A DNA stretch of 23,368 bases from Bog-564 sp035509915 (GTDB lineage Bacteria; Actinomycetota; Acidimicrobiia; Acidimicrobiales; UBA8190). Under the pieces are notes generated by a model that had not been told where the DNA came from, did not search any database, and saw only the letters and a program-made list of their open reading frames with translations. Both the position numbers and the translations under genes were made by a program. Below are positions 1 to 7,140 of this stretch, piece by piece; position 1 is the first letter of the stretch, and the number at the start of each line of letters is the position of its first letter. The stretch is from the NCBI GenBank assembly GCA_035509915.1, contig DATKIB010000174.1, positions 1-23,368 of the forward strand. The letters are read 5' to 3'.

Positions 1-957
1 TCCGGCGCGCTTGATCGCCAGCAAGTGCTCGAGGGCGACCGCTTCTCCGTCGATCCAGCCGTTGTGCGCGGCCGCCTTCACCATGGAGTACTCGCCGCTC
101 ACGTGGTAGGCGGCGACCGGGACCTCGACGCGCGACGCGACCTCCGCGATCACGTCCAAGTACGCGAGGGCCGGCTTGACCATGACGATGTCGGCGCCCT
201 CGGCGACGTCCTCGAGCACCTCTGCGACCGCTTCGCGCCGGTTGCGGATGTCCTGCTGGTAGCCGCGTCGGTCACCGCCTCCCGCGATCTTCACGTCCAC
301 GGCTTCCCTGAACGGGCCGTAGAGGGCTGACGCGTACTTCGCGGCATAGGCGAGGATCGCCACGTCCGCTCGCTCGGCCGAGTCGAGCGCACGGCGGATT
401 GCGGCTACCTGGCCGTCCATCATCCCGCTCGGCGCGACCACGTGGGCCCCCGCCGCGGCCTGCGCCAGGGCGACCTGCTGGTAGAGCTCCAGGGTGGCGT
501 CGTTGTCGACGTCCCCGTCGTCGCCGAGGACGCCGCAGTGTCCGTGGTCCGTGTACTCGTCGAGGCAGAGGTCGGCTATGAGCACGATCTCGTCCCCCAA
601 GGCTGCGCGGAGCTCTCCGAGCGCCACTTGCGCGATACCCGACCGGTCCCAGGCGGCCGAGCCGAGCGCGTCCTTCGTGGCGGGGACACCGAAAAGCACC
701 AAGCCCGGCACCCCGAGCGAGGCGAGACGCTTCCCCTCGGTGACCAACGAGCCGAGGGTGTGCTGGCAGTGGCCCGGGAGCGACGCTATGGCCCTGGGCT
801 CGTCGATCCCCTCGCGCACGAACAGGGGAGCCACGAGGTCGTCCACCGCCAACGAGGTCTCGGCCACCATCCGGCGAAGCGCCGGTGTCCGGCGCAGCCT
901 CCGTAAGCGGCGCACCGGGAACCCTCCGCCGGCGGTGCCGTCTCTGGCGCTGTCCAC
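1..957 (-). CDS. hemB: Porphobilinogen synthase (delta-aminolevulinate dehydratase), C-terminus cut by window edge
   Basis: Condenses two 5-aminolevulinate molecules to porphobilinogen in the cytosol, the first common step of the heme/corrinoid pathway. 319 residues are visible and the frame runs off base 1 in the conserved LLAIKRAG tail, so only roughly 10-20 residues should be missing. The two active-site lysines are in AKYASALYGP (K207) and MVKPALAYLDVI (K261). The metal-binding loop reads CLDEYTDHGHC (C131, D133, C141): Asp replaces the middle Cys of the three-Cys zinc site of the E. coli type, while the outer two Cys remain. The GTG start at 957 leaves a normal short leader before the RRLRRTPALRRMVAET block; an in-frame TTG at 966 is an alternative. 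It lies 34 bases after the cobA/hemD stop and is the last visible gene of the rex-hem cluster. No SD is obvious, but a TACGCT box sits 8 bases before the start. Identification is secure from the motifs. Confidence 0.96.
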   Translation of the reverse strand, partial: MDSARDGTAGGGFPVRRLRRLRRTPALRRMVAETSLAVDDLVAPLFVREGIDEPRAIASLPGHCQHTLGSLVTEGKRLASLGVPGLVLFGVPATKDALGSAAWDRSGIAQVALGELRAALGDEIVLIADLCLDEYTDHGHCGVLGDDGDVDNDATLELYQQVALAQAAAGAHVVAPSGMMDGQVAAIRRALDSAERADVAILAYAAKYASALYGPFREAVDVKIAGGGDRRGYQQDIRNRREAVAEVLEDVAEGADIVMVKPALAYLDVIAEVASRVEVPVAAYHVSGEYSMVKAAAHNGWIDGEAVALEHLLAIKRAG

Positions 958-965
958 GTCACCCA

Positions 966-971
966 AGCGTA
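966..971 (-). promoter_or_regulatory. Candidate -10 box for (near-)leaderless hemB transcription
   Basis: On the minus strand TACGCT (TANNNT) lies 8 bases before the hemB GTG, inside the 34-base gap after cobA/hemD. There is no clear -35. It could give hemB a second transcript besides operon read-through. Part of a pattern seen at several genes in this window. Confidence 0.3.
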
Positions 972-991
972 CCGGCCGGGCGGGCAGCCAC

Positions 992-2497
992 TCAGCGCAC
1001 CGCTCGCGTCGCGAAGTACGTCGCGAGGCCCTCCACGAGACCAGCTGCGCTCTGGGTGCCGGCCACGACGTCCACTTCGAGACCGGCGTCGGCCGCAGCT
1101 GCGGCCGTGACGGGCCCGATGCACGCGACTACCGGCGGAAGGCGGAGCCCCGAGGCGAGCTCGAGGAAGCACCGCACCGTGGATGGGGATGTGAAGGTGA
1201 CGACGTCCGCATCCGCTGCTGCCCTGAGCGCCTCCGGGGTGACGCCCTGCTCCGAGCCCGCCGCCACGGTGCGATAGGCCTCCACCTCGTCGACCTCCCA
1301 TCCCTTGGCACGAAGCCGAGGAGCGAGTACCTCGCGCACCTCGGCGGCGCGCACGAAGAGCACCCTCCCCGCTCGCCCTTGCGCGTCCGGCATGGCGTCG
1401 GCGAGCGCCTCGGCGCTGGCGGTGGGCGGCAGCAGGTCCGCCCGCAACCCGTGAGCCTCGAGAGCTTCGGAGGTGGCTGCTCCTACCACGGCCACCTGCG
1501 CGGGGCCGATCCCCCTGCCTCCGAGCGCCTCAGCGAGACGCTGCGCGGCGTTGGCGGAGCTCAGCACCACCCAGTCGTAGCGTCCTCGAGCGACTGCGTC
1601 GGCCGCACGACGCAATCCCTCCCCCCCGTCCGCCGCGTCGGCGATCGCGATCACCGGCAGGGCCACCACCTGCGCGCCTGCGTGCTCGAGCGCAGAGGAG
1701 AGGGTTCGCGCCTGATCATGCGCACGCGTCACGACGACCGTCATCCCCTCCAGGCGCGGGGGCTCGTGCACAGCCAGCTCGAGACCTGCGACCTCGCCTA
1801 TGACGATGATCGAGGGGGCCTCGAGGCGGATCTCGGCCAGCGAGGCGAGATCGGCTCGCACCACCCGCTGTCGCGGCGTGGTGCCGCGCTCCACGACGAG
1901 GACCGGTGTGGACGGGGACCTGCCGGCGGCGATGAGCAGCTGTGCGATCTCGGCTCTCTTCTGCATCCCCATCATGACGACGAGGGTCCCACCAACCCGT
2001 GCGAGCGCCTCCCAGTCGACGCCGGCGACCGGCTCTCTGCCGCCAACGTGACCGGTCACCACCGTCACCGATCTCGCGACCCCCCTGTGGGTGACCGGCA
2101 CTCCTGCGGCGGCCGGCACCGCGAAGGCGGAGCTCACCCCCGGCACGACCTCGAAGGGCACGCCTGCATCAGCCAATGCCTCGGCCTCCTCCCCGCCGCG
2201 GCCGAACACGAAAGGGTCACCGCCCTTGAGCCTCACGACCAGCTTGCCGGCGCGCCCGTGTCGCACGAGCAGCTCGTTGATCTCCGCCTGCCTGCGCGAC
2301 TGGGGCGTGCCCGGTCGCTTGCCGACGTCGATGCGCAGCGCGCCCGGCGGCGCCAAGGCGACGATCTCCTGCGGCACCAGCCTGTCGAACACAACCACCT
2401 CGGCACGCTCGAGCAGCTGCGAGCCCCGGACCGTGATGAGCCCCGGGTCGCCCGGGCCGGCGCCGACGAGATAGACGTTCGCGCGAGCGGTCGTCAC
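992..2497 (-). CDS. Fused uroporphyrinogen-III C-methyltransferase / uroporphyrinogen-III synthase (CobA-HemD)
   Basis: A 501-residue bifunctional enzyme. Residues 1 to about 245 are a SAM-dependent uroporphyrinogen-III methyltransferase: it begins with the YLVGAGPGDPGLITVRG signature and continues with VRLKGGDPFVFGRGGEE, making precorrin-2 for siroheme/cobalamin. Residues about 250-501 are the HemD domain, which cyclises hydroxymethylbilane to uroporphyrinogen III; it shows the loosely conserved PVIAIADA, WVVLSSANAAQRL and VVTFTSPSTVRCFLE segments. This fusion is the usual actinobacterial arrangement and explains why there is no separate hemD. The start is GTG at 2497, directly before the methyltransferase beta strand. 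It follows hemC after 70 bases and precedes hemB by 34. No missing motif is apparent. Confidence 0.95.
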   Translation of the reverse strand: MTTARANVYLVGAGPGDPGLITVRGSQLLERAEVVVFDRLVPQEIVALAPPGALRIDVGKRPGTPQSRRQAEINELLVRHGRAGKLVVRLKGGDPFVFGRGGEEAEALADAGVPFEVVPGVSSAFAVPAAAGVPVTHRGVARSVTVVTGHVGGREPVAGVDWEALARVGGTLVVMMGMQKRAEIAQLLIAAGRSPSTPVLVVERGTTPRQRVVRADLASLAEIRLEAPSIIVIGEVAGLELAVHEPPRLEGMTVVVTRAHDQARTLSSALEHAGAQVVALPVIAIADAADGGEGLRRAADAVARGRYDWVVLSSANAAQRLAEALGGRGIGPAQVAVVGAATSEALEAHGLRADLLPPTASAEALADAMPDAQGRAGRVLFVRAAEVREVLAPRLRAKGWEVDEVEAYRTVAAGSEQGVTPEALRAAADADVVTFTSPSTVRCFLELASGLRLPPVVACIGPVTAAAAADAGLEVDVVAGTQSAAGLVEGLATYFATRAVR

Positions 2498-2567
2498 GCT
2501 GTGCCCCGATCCTCGCTGGCGCGATCCGTCCTCGTCGCGCGCTGCGGGGACGCCGCATCGTGCGGCG

Positions 2568-3527
2568 TCATGGCGCGCCCCAGTCGCCGGCGAACCTGCC
2601 GCCGGCCTGCTCGACCAGCTCCGTGGCGAGCCTGCTGCCCAGCTCCGCCGGGTCCTCCCCGGAGCACCTGCGGCGCAAAAGGACGTGACCGTCGCGGCTC
2701 GCGAGCATGCCCTCGATCACGAGCCCGTCCATCTCGCCGCCCGGAGGAGCGAGCGCCCCGTGCGGTGCTACGGCGCGCTCGCGCTGCACGGCAAGCGCCC
2801 CGCAGGGCAACGAGCACCCCCCTCCCAGGGATGCGAGGAAAGCCCGTTCGGCGCGCAGCGCTGCGTGCGCGGCGGTGTCGTCGATCGCGCCCAGCAGCTC
2901 GATCGTCTCCGTGTCCGATTCGCGGCACTCGACAGCGAGCGCGCCCTGCCCGACCTGTGGAAGGAGAGTGGCCGGCTCGAGCACCTCGGTCACCCGGGCG
3001 CCCAGCCCGAGCCGTTCGAGGGCGGCAGCCGCCAGCACTCCGGCCCCGACGGTCTCCGCCACCTCGACGCGCCGCGCCATGTTGCCGCGCAGCTCGCAGA
3101 AGGTGAGGTCCGGACGCAGCCACGCCAGCTGGGCGCGCCTTCGGGCCGATCCGGTTGCGACCGTGGCCCCTGGGCGCAGGTCCTCGAGCCGCTTGCCCAC
3201 CAGGGCGTCGCGCGGGTCGAGGCGCTCTGGCACCGCAGCGAGGACCAGGCCGGGCTGGCCCGCGGAGGGCATGTCCTTAGCCGAGTGGACGGCGATGTCG
3301 GCCCTGCCGTCGGCTACGGCCGCCGACACCTCCTTCACGAAGGCACCCTGGCCGCCGATCCTCTCGATGGGCGCGTCGGCCAGCCGATCCCCCGTCGTGC
3401 GCACCACGAGCGTCTCGCAGCGGGGCCTCGAGGGGAGGCCCTCGATCAGCGCGACCACCTTGGCCGTCTGGAGTATCGCCAGGGGAGACCCGCGGGTCGC
3501 CACGCGCAGTGCGCGCCGGCCGTTCAC
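2568..3527 (-). CDS. hemC: Hydroxymethylbilane synthase (porphobilinogen deaminase)
   Basis: Polymerises four porphobilinogens into hydroxymethylbilane, using a covalently attached dipyrromethane cofactor. The 319 residues match the family length. Visible motifs are RVATRGSPLAILQ near the N-terminus, HSAKDMPS (about 81-88) with the catalytic-loop Asp, ATGSARRRAQL (about 124-134), ELRGNMARRVEV, and LGGGCSLPCGALA, where C238 should carry the cofactor; a second Cys follows three residues later. The start is GTG at 3527, preceded by a weak purine stretch. It begins 13 bases after the hemA stop, so the two are almost certainly co-translated. The C-terminal domain ends ELVEQAGGRFAG, a standard ending. 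Confidence 0.96.
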   Translation of the reverse strand: MNGRRALRVATRGSPLAILQTAKVVALIEGLPSRPRCETLVVRTTGDRLADAPIERIGGQGAFVKEVSAAVADGRADIAVHSAKDMPSAGQPGLVLAAVPERLDPRDALVGKRLEDLRPGATVATGSARRRAQLAWLRPDLTFCELRGNMARRVEVAETVGAGVLAAAALERLGLGARVTEVLEPATLLPQVGQGALAVECRESDTETIELLGAIDDTAAHAALRAERAFLASLGGGCSLPCGALAVQRERAVAPHGALAPPGGEMDGLVIEGMLASRDGHVLLRRRCSGEDPAELGSRLATELVEQAGGRFAGDWGAP

Positions 3528-3540
3528 CTTTGCCCCCGGC

Positions 3541-4812
3541 TCAGAGCTCGAACAGCGTGCGCAGGGCCTCGGTGAGCCGCTCCCCGCGCGGCGTCCCAGC
3601 TGCCTCCTTGAGGGCGATCGTCGGCGGGTGCGCGAGCTTCGCCAGCACGTCGCGGATGACCGCCTCCAGCTCGCGGCGCTGCGAATCGTCGAGCCCCGAA
3701 AGGCGCGACCCGTGGCGCTCCAGCTCGGCGGCCACGAGCTCGTCCAGGCGCTGGCGCAGGGCCGACACCACGGGTGCCGAGCCCCGCGAGCGCTCGGCGG
3801 CGCGGTAGCGCTCCACCTCCTGGGCCACGATCTCTCGCGCCTGGGCGAGCTCTGCGCGGCGTCCCAACATGGCGAGCTCCGCGTGGGCGTTCAGGTCCTC
3901 GATGTCGAGCAGGGTCACGTCGTCGAGCTCGCGCGCCGATGGATCGACGTTTCGCGGCATCCCCATGTCCACCACCACGAGGCGCCGCCGGCCTCGGATC
4001 GCAGACGGACGAGCGGCACGCTCGAGCAGCTCTCTGTCCAGCAACGGAGCCGACGCGGCGGTCGCCACGATGACCGCGTCGGCCTCGTCGAGCACCGCGG
4101 GGAGCGCCTCGAGCCCTTCGGCCCTCGCCCCGGTGCGCGCCGCAAGAGACCTCGCGCGCTCGGTCGTGCGATTCGACACCACGACCTGCTCGACTCGCGC
4201 CTTCGAAAGCGCCCCGACCACTCCGTCGGCGACCTCGCCTGCGCCGACCACCACGACCCGCTTGCCTAGGAGCGACCCACCCAAATGTGAAGCGGCCACC
4301 TCGACGGCGACGTGGGAGAGCGAGGTAGAGCCTCGTGAGAGCGCGGTGGAGGAGCGCACCCGTCGACCGGCCTTGACGGCGTGGCGGAACAGAGCAGAGA
4401 GCACCGGCCCCGAGGCGCGTTCGGCGTCCGCCCTCTCGGCCGCACGTCGCACCTGGCCCAGCACCTCGGTCTCGCCCAGCACCGCTGAGCGCAGGCCCGC
4501 TGCCACCTCGAAGAGGTGGAGGGTGACGTCGTCGTCGAACAGCACCTTCACGTGCTCGGCGAGGGCGTCGGAGGTCGCGCCTGCGGTCGCCGCCAGGAAC
4601 TCCTGGAGGTCGGCGACGCCGTCGTGGAAGCGCTCGACCACCGCGTACAGCTCCGTGCGCAGGCAGGTAGAGAGCACCACCACCTCGGAGAGGTTGGAGC
4701 GGTCGCGCAGCGCCCCCAGCGCCTTGCCGAGCGCCTCCTCGCCTACCGCGACGCGTTCGAGCAGGTCGAGCGGGGTGCGAGGCTGTTCCAGCCCGACGAC
4801 GACGACGGACAT
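3541..4812 (-). CDS. hemA: Glutamyl-tRNA reductase
   Basis: NADPH-dependent reduction of glutamyl-tRNA to glutamate-1-semialdehyde, the committed and usually rate-limiting step of the C5 tetrapyrrole route. 423 residues. The N-terminal catalytic domain has the nucleophile C50 in LSTCLRTELYAV; most homologues have Asn after this Cys (STCNR), so Leu is a small deviation at a conserved site. GETEVLGQVRRA follows, then the Rossmann motif VVVVGAGEVADGVV, VSNRTTERA and VIVATAASAPLLD, and a C-terminal helical dimerisation domain. The start is ATG at 4812. It lies 46 bases after the rex stop, so rex and hemA should share a transcript. HemA placement behind rex suggests redox control of heme supply, as described for Streptomyces. 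Confidence 0.96.
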   Translation of the reverse strand: MSVVVVGLEQPRTPLDLLERVAVGEEALGKALGALRDRSNLSEVVVLSTCLRTELYAVVERFHDGVADLQEFLAATAGATSDALAEHVKVLFDDDVTLHLFEVAAGLRSAVLGETEVLGQVRRAAERADAERASGPVLSALFRHAVKAGRRVRSSTALSRGSTSLSHVAVEVAASHLGGSLLGKRVVVVGAGEVADGVVGALSKARVEQVVVSNRTTERARSLAARTGARAEGLEALPAVLDEADAVIVATAASAPLLDRELLERAARPSAIRGRRRLVVVDMGMPRNVDPSARELDDVTLLDIEDLNAHAELAMLGRRAELAQAREIVAQEVERYRAAERSRGSAPVVSALRQRLDELVAAELERHGSRLSGLDDSQRRELEAVIRDVLAKLAHPPTIALKEAAGTPRGERLTEALRTLFEL

Positions 4813-4858
4813 CGCCTACCAGGATGCCGGGCCCGGGGCACGGGCGCCAGGCAGGGGG

Positions 4859-5566
4859 CTACGAAGGACCCGCGGGGCTGAGCCCCACGACGTGCGGCAG
4901 CGGGGAGGACGCCTCCGCAGTCTCACGGTCGTCGCCGTGCGATAGGTAGAAGCTCATGACCTGGAGCTCGATCGACAGGTCTACGTAACGGAGCAGGACG
5001 TTCGCGGGGACGGACAGGACCCTGGGCGCGAAGTTGAGCACGGAGCCCACGCCGGCCCTCACCATCCGATCGGCGACACCCTGGGCGGCGGGGCCGGGCG
5101 TGGCGATGACCCCGATCTTCGGCGGATCGCCGGACGCCACCCCCTCGAAGTCGTCCAGGTGGTGGATGGCGACGCCGCGGATGTGGCGACCCACGAGGGC
5201 CGTATCCACGTCGAACAGGCCCGCCACCCGGAAGCCACGCGAGGTGAACCCCGGAGAGTTGGCCAGGGCGCGGCCCAGGTTGCCGAGTCCCACGATGGCG
5301 ACCGGCCAGTCGCCGTCGAGTCCCAGCTCGCGGTCGATCTGCGAGAGCAGGTACTCGGCGTCGTAACCCGACCCGCGCGTCCCGAAGGACCCGAGGAACG
5401 ACAGGTCCTTGCGGACCTTCGAGGCGTTGACCCGCGCCATGTCGGCGAGCTGATCGGACGAGACCGTGCTGGTACCGCCGCGCACCATCTCGAGCAGGAT
5501 GCGTTGGTACACGGGCAACCTGGCGACCGTCGCCCCGGGGATCCGGCGATGGTAAGGGGTCGGCAT
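4859..5566 (-). CDS. rex: Redox-sensing transcriptional repressor Rex
   Basis: Binds DNA when NAD+ predominates and releases it when NADH rises; in actinobacteria it controls respiratory genes and its own rex-hem operon. The 235-residue protein starts at ATG 5566 (MPTPYHRR). The open frame extends upstream to 5725, but that extension is not Rex-like. The N-terminal winged helix covers about residues 10-80, with QLADMARVNASKVRKDLSFLG and SFGTRGSGYD. The Rossmann domain follows, with VAIVGLGNLGRAL (GxGxxG), LFDVDTALVGRHI, IGVIATPGPAAQ and VLNFAPRVL. Its length is normal. It is first in a minus-strand operon with hemA, hemC, cobA/hemD and hemB. A TACCAT box 9 bases before the ATG suggests a very short leader. 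I could not find a convincing Rex operator in the 222 bases upstream. Confidence 0.95.
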   Translation of the reverse strand: MPTPYHRRIPGATVARLPVYQRILLEMVRGGTSTVSSDQLADMARVNASKVRKDLSFLGSFGTRGSGYDAEYLLSQIDRELGLDGDWPVAIVGLGNLGRALANSPGFTSRGFRVAGLFDVDTALVGRHIRGVAIHHLDDFEGVASGDPPKIGVIATPGPAAQGVADRMVRAGVGSVLNFAPRVLSVPANVLLRYVDLSIELQVMSFYLSHGDDRETAEASSPLPHVVGLSPAGPS

Positions 5567-5575
5567 CGGGGCCGC

Positions 5576-5581
5576 ATGGTA
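5576..5581 (-). promoter_or_regulatory. Candidate -10 box for the rex-hem operon
   Basis: On the minus strand TACCAT lies 9 bases before the rex ATG. A TTGGTG-like -35 lies 19 bases further upstream, a slightly long spacer. Transcription would start about 3 bases before the ATG, consistent with the lack of an SD site. Confidence 0.35.
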
Positions 5582-5788
5582 TCGAGGTGCCGGCCCCGGG
5601 CACCAAGTCGGAGCGCGCCCGGTCGTGCCACGGGGACCTGCAAGGCCGGTGTCGTCGGCCTCGAGGCGCTCCGGCCCGTGCGTGTCATCGCCCCAGGAGC
5701 CACCTCGCGCACGTATCCTTGACAATTCCGCTCAGCTTCGGCGGCGAATGTGACGAGACAGAGAGACAGGGAGGAGGAAGAGGTCCAG

Positions 5789-6520
5789 ATGCAAGCCGAC
5801 ACAGCCCGAGCCATGAGCACGACAGTGACAAAGGCGCACGCACGCCTGCTCGTGGTCGACGACGACCCCGAGGTCCGCAGCATGCTCGGGCGTCTCCTCG
5901 AGGCGGAGGGCTACAGGACCGATCACGCCGCCACGGGGGCCGAGGCCCTCGAGTCGCTTTCGCGGCACCTCTCCGACCTCGTCATCCTCGACGTGACGCT
6001 CGACGGTGAGAACGGGTTCGACATCCTGGCGACCATCCGGCGGAGCTACGACGTGCCGGTGATCATGCTCACGGGTCGCCACGACGAGTCCGACAGGGTG
6101 CTGGGCCTGCGCCTCGGGGCCGACGACTACGTGGCCAAGCCCTTCTCCTCGCCGGAGCTCGCCGCCCGGGTCGCCTCTGTGCTGCGCCGACTCGACCGTT
6201 CCGCCCCGGTAAACGACCAACCCCTGTGCTTCGGGGACCTGACGCTGGACGTCCTGTCGCGTGAGGTGCTGGTGGCGGGAAAGCTGGTGCCGACCACGGC
6301 CAAAGAGTTCGACCTGCTGTTGTTCCTCGCCCGCTCTCCGCGCCAGGTGTTCACGCGCCAGCAGCTGCTCGAGCAGGTGTGGAGCTCTTCCGCCGACTGG
6401 CAGGACGCGGGCACCGTCACCGAGCACGTGCGCCGCATCCGTCGCAAGGTCGAGAAGGACCCCGAGCACCCGAAGTGGGTGCAGACGGTCCGGGGCGTCG
6501 GCTACCGCTTCGAACCCTGA
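5789..6520 (+). CDS. OmpR/PhoB-type response regulator
   Basis: A two-component DNA-binding regulator of 243 residues. The receiver domain covers about 18-135: acidic pocket DDD at 24-26, phospho-acceptor D68 in LVILDVTLDGENG, Thr in IMLTGRHD, and K117 in DDYVAKPFS. The winged-helix effector domain covers about 145-240, with TTAKEFDLLLFLARSP, VFTRQQLLEQVW, TVTEHVRRIRRKVE and VQTVRGVGYRF. The start ATG at 5789 has a long purine-rich SD tract at about 5768-5783. An in-frame ATG at 5750 is less likely because its extra residues encode that tract, and ATG 5813 is possible. It diverges from rex across 222 bases. No kinase follows it on the same strand. The nearest is the minus-strand histidine kinase at 7140-9581, which may or may not be its partner. 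Confidence 0.93.
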   Translation: MQADTARAMSTTVTKAHARLLVVDDDPEVRSMLGRLLEAEGYRTDHAATGAEALESLSRHLSDLVILDVTLDGENGFDILATIRRSYDVPVIMLTGRHDESDRVLGLRLGADDYVAKPFSSPELAARVASVLRRLDRSAPVNDQPLCFGDLTLDVLSREVLVAGKLVPTTAKEFDLLLFLARSPRQVFTRQQLLEQVWSSSADWQDAGTVTEHVRRIRRKVEKDPEHPKWVQTVRGVGYRFEP

Positions 6521-6538
6521 GCAGCGCTGGTACAGGAG

Positions 6539-7054
6539 CTACTTGGGATCCGCGGCCAGCTCGGGCTCGACCTTGTGAGCCACGCGCACGCAGGCGCTCG
6601 CCAGGTCATCCCCCTGTCCCACCTGCTCTGCCGCCCACGGCCCGAGCGGTCGTTCGGGCGCCACACCGGCGACCACCAGCGGCATCCCGTGGTGCAGGGC
6701 GCAGATGACGCCGAACTCCGAGGGCGCGATCGCCCCGAGCGGGCGGGCCCGGGCGGTTGCGACGACGTCGAACCCGGCGTCCAGCGGGCAGGTGCGGCCC
6801 TCGATCAGCGCGTTGCACGGGAACGCCGGCTGCCCCGGCTCGTGGCATCGCAGGACCGTGCCCCCCGCCGCCTCGATCGAGGCGGCGGCCTGCTCGATGG
6901 CCCAGTCGTGCGTCCCTACCACTAGGACCCTGACCCGCTCGGCCGGTCCCGATCTTGGCCGTGGCCCCTCGGGGCTCGAACCGGCGGTGAGGTCCAGGTG
7001 GGGACCCAACTCGACCTCCGCTCCCCGTTTCCTGTGGCTCGCTGGATCGCCCAT
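6539..7054 (-). CDS. Conserved protein of unknown function, Rossmann-like (receiver-like) fold
   Basis: 171 residues with no family I can name. The first 40 residues are charged, proline-rich linker. The rest alternates strands and helices in the manner of a flavodoxin/receiver fold: VRVLVVGTHDWAIEQAA, TVLRCHEPG, FDVVATARARP, FGVICALHHGMPLVVAG. No phospho-acceptor Asp stands at the end of the third strand, so it is not an ordinary receiver. Conserved-looking Cys (RCHEPG, FPCNAL, RTCPLDAG) could bind metal or act in redox chemistry; that is inference. The ATG at 7054 is 86 bases after the stop of the upstream histidine kinase, so the two may be co-transcribed. The only SD-like GAGGGG lies about 16 bases upstream, in the loop of an inverted repeat. 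It is convergent with the response regulator, 18 bases between stops. Confidence 0.75.
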   Translation of the reverse strand: MGDPASHRKRGAEVELGPHLDLTAGSSPEGPRPRSGPAERVRVLVVGTHDWAIEQAAASIEAAGGTVLRCHEPGQPAFPCNALIEGRTCPLDAGFDVVATARARPLGAIAPSEFGVICALHHGMPLVVAGVAPERPLGPWAAEQVGQGDDLASACVRVAHKVEPELAADPK

Positions 7055-7058
7055 ATGT

Positions 7059-7084
7059 CCAGTGTGAACCCCTCAAGACACTGG
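7059..7084. repeat. Inverted repeat just upstream of the 6539-7054 gene
   Basis: Perfect 7-base arms CCAGTGT (7059-7065) and ACACTGG (7078-7084) with a 12-base spacer. On the minus-strand transcript the spacer holds GAGGGG, the only SD-like element before the ATG at 7054. Two further CTGGAC copies lie at 7085-7090 and 7115-7120, 30 bases apart. It could be an operator or an RNA hairpin gating translation. Confidence 0.45.
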
Positions 7085-7117
7085 CTGGACTACACCGCAT
7101 CAATACATTCTCAACTG

Positions 7118-7140
7118 GACACCCCCTGCCCAAGGGGTCC
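7118..7140 (-). terminator. Hairpin directly after the histidine-kinase stop codon
   Basis: CCCCT and AGGGG arms flank a 5-base loop, with GGA/TCC flanks that can pair across a bulge. It starts at the kinase stop codon. There is no T tract, so it is at most a weak terminator or an mRNA 3'-end structure before the downstream gene. Confidence 0.3.

Noticed and set aside
494..3106. 870-codon open frame on the + strand
   Set aside because: It runs antisense through hemB, cobA/hemD and hemC, is rich in Arg/Pro/Ala/Ser and shows no motif; high-GC DNA produces such shadows.
2707..4269. 520-codon + strand frame
   Set aside because: Antisense to hemC and hemA, low-complexity composition and no recognisable domain.
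5567..5725. Upstream extension of rex by 53 codons
   Set aside because: The added residues are not Rex-like and the normal family N-terminus begins at the ATG at 5566.
5719..5747. TTGACA promoter for the response regulator
   Set aside because: TTGACA is exact at 5719-5724, but no acceptable -10 lies 16-18 bases downstream.
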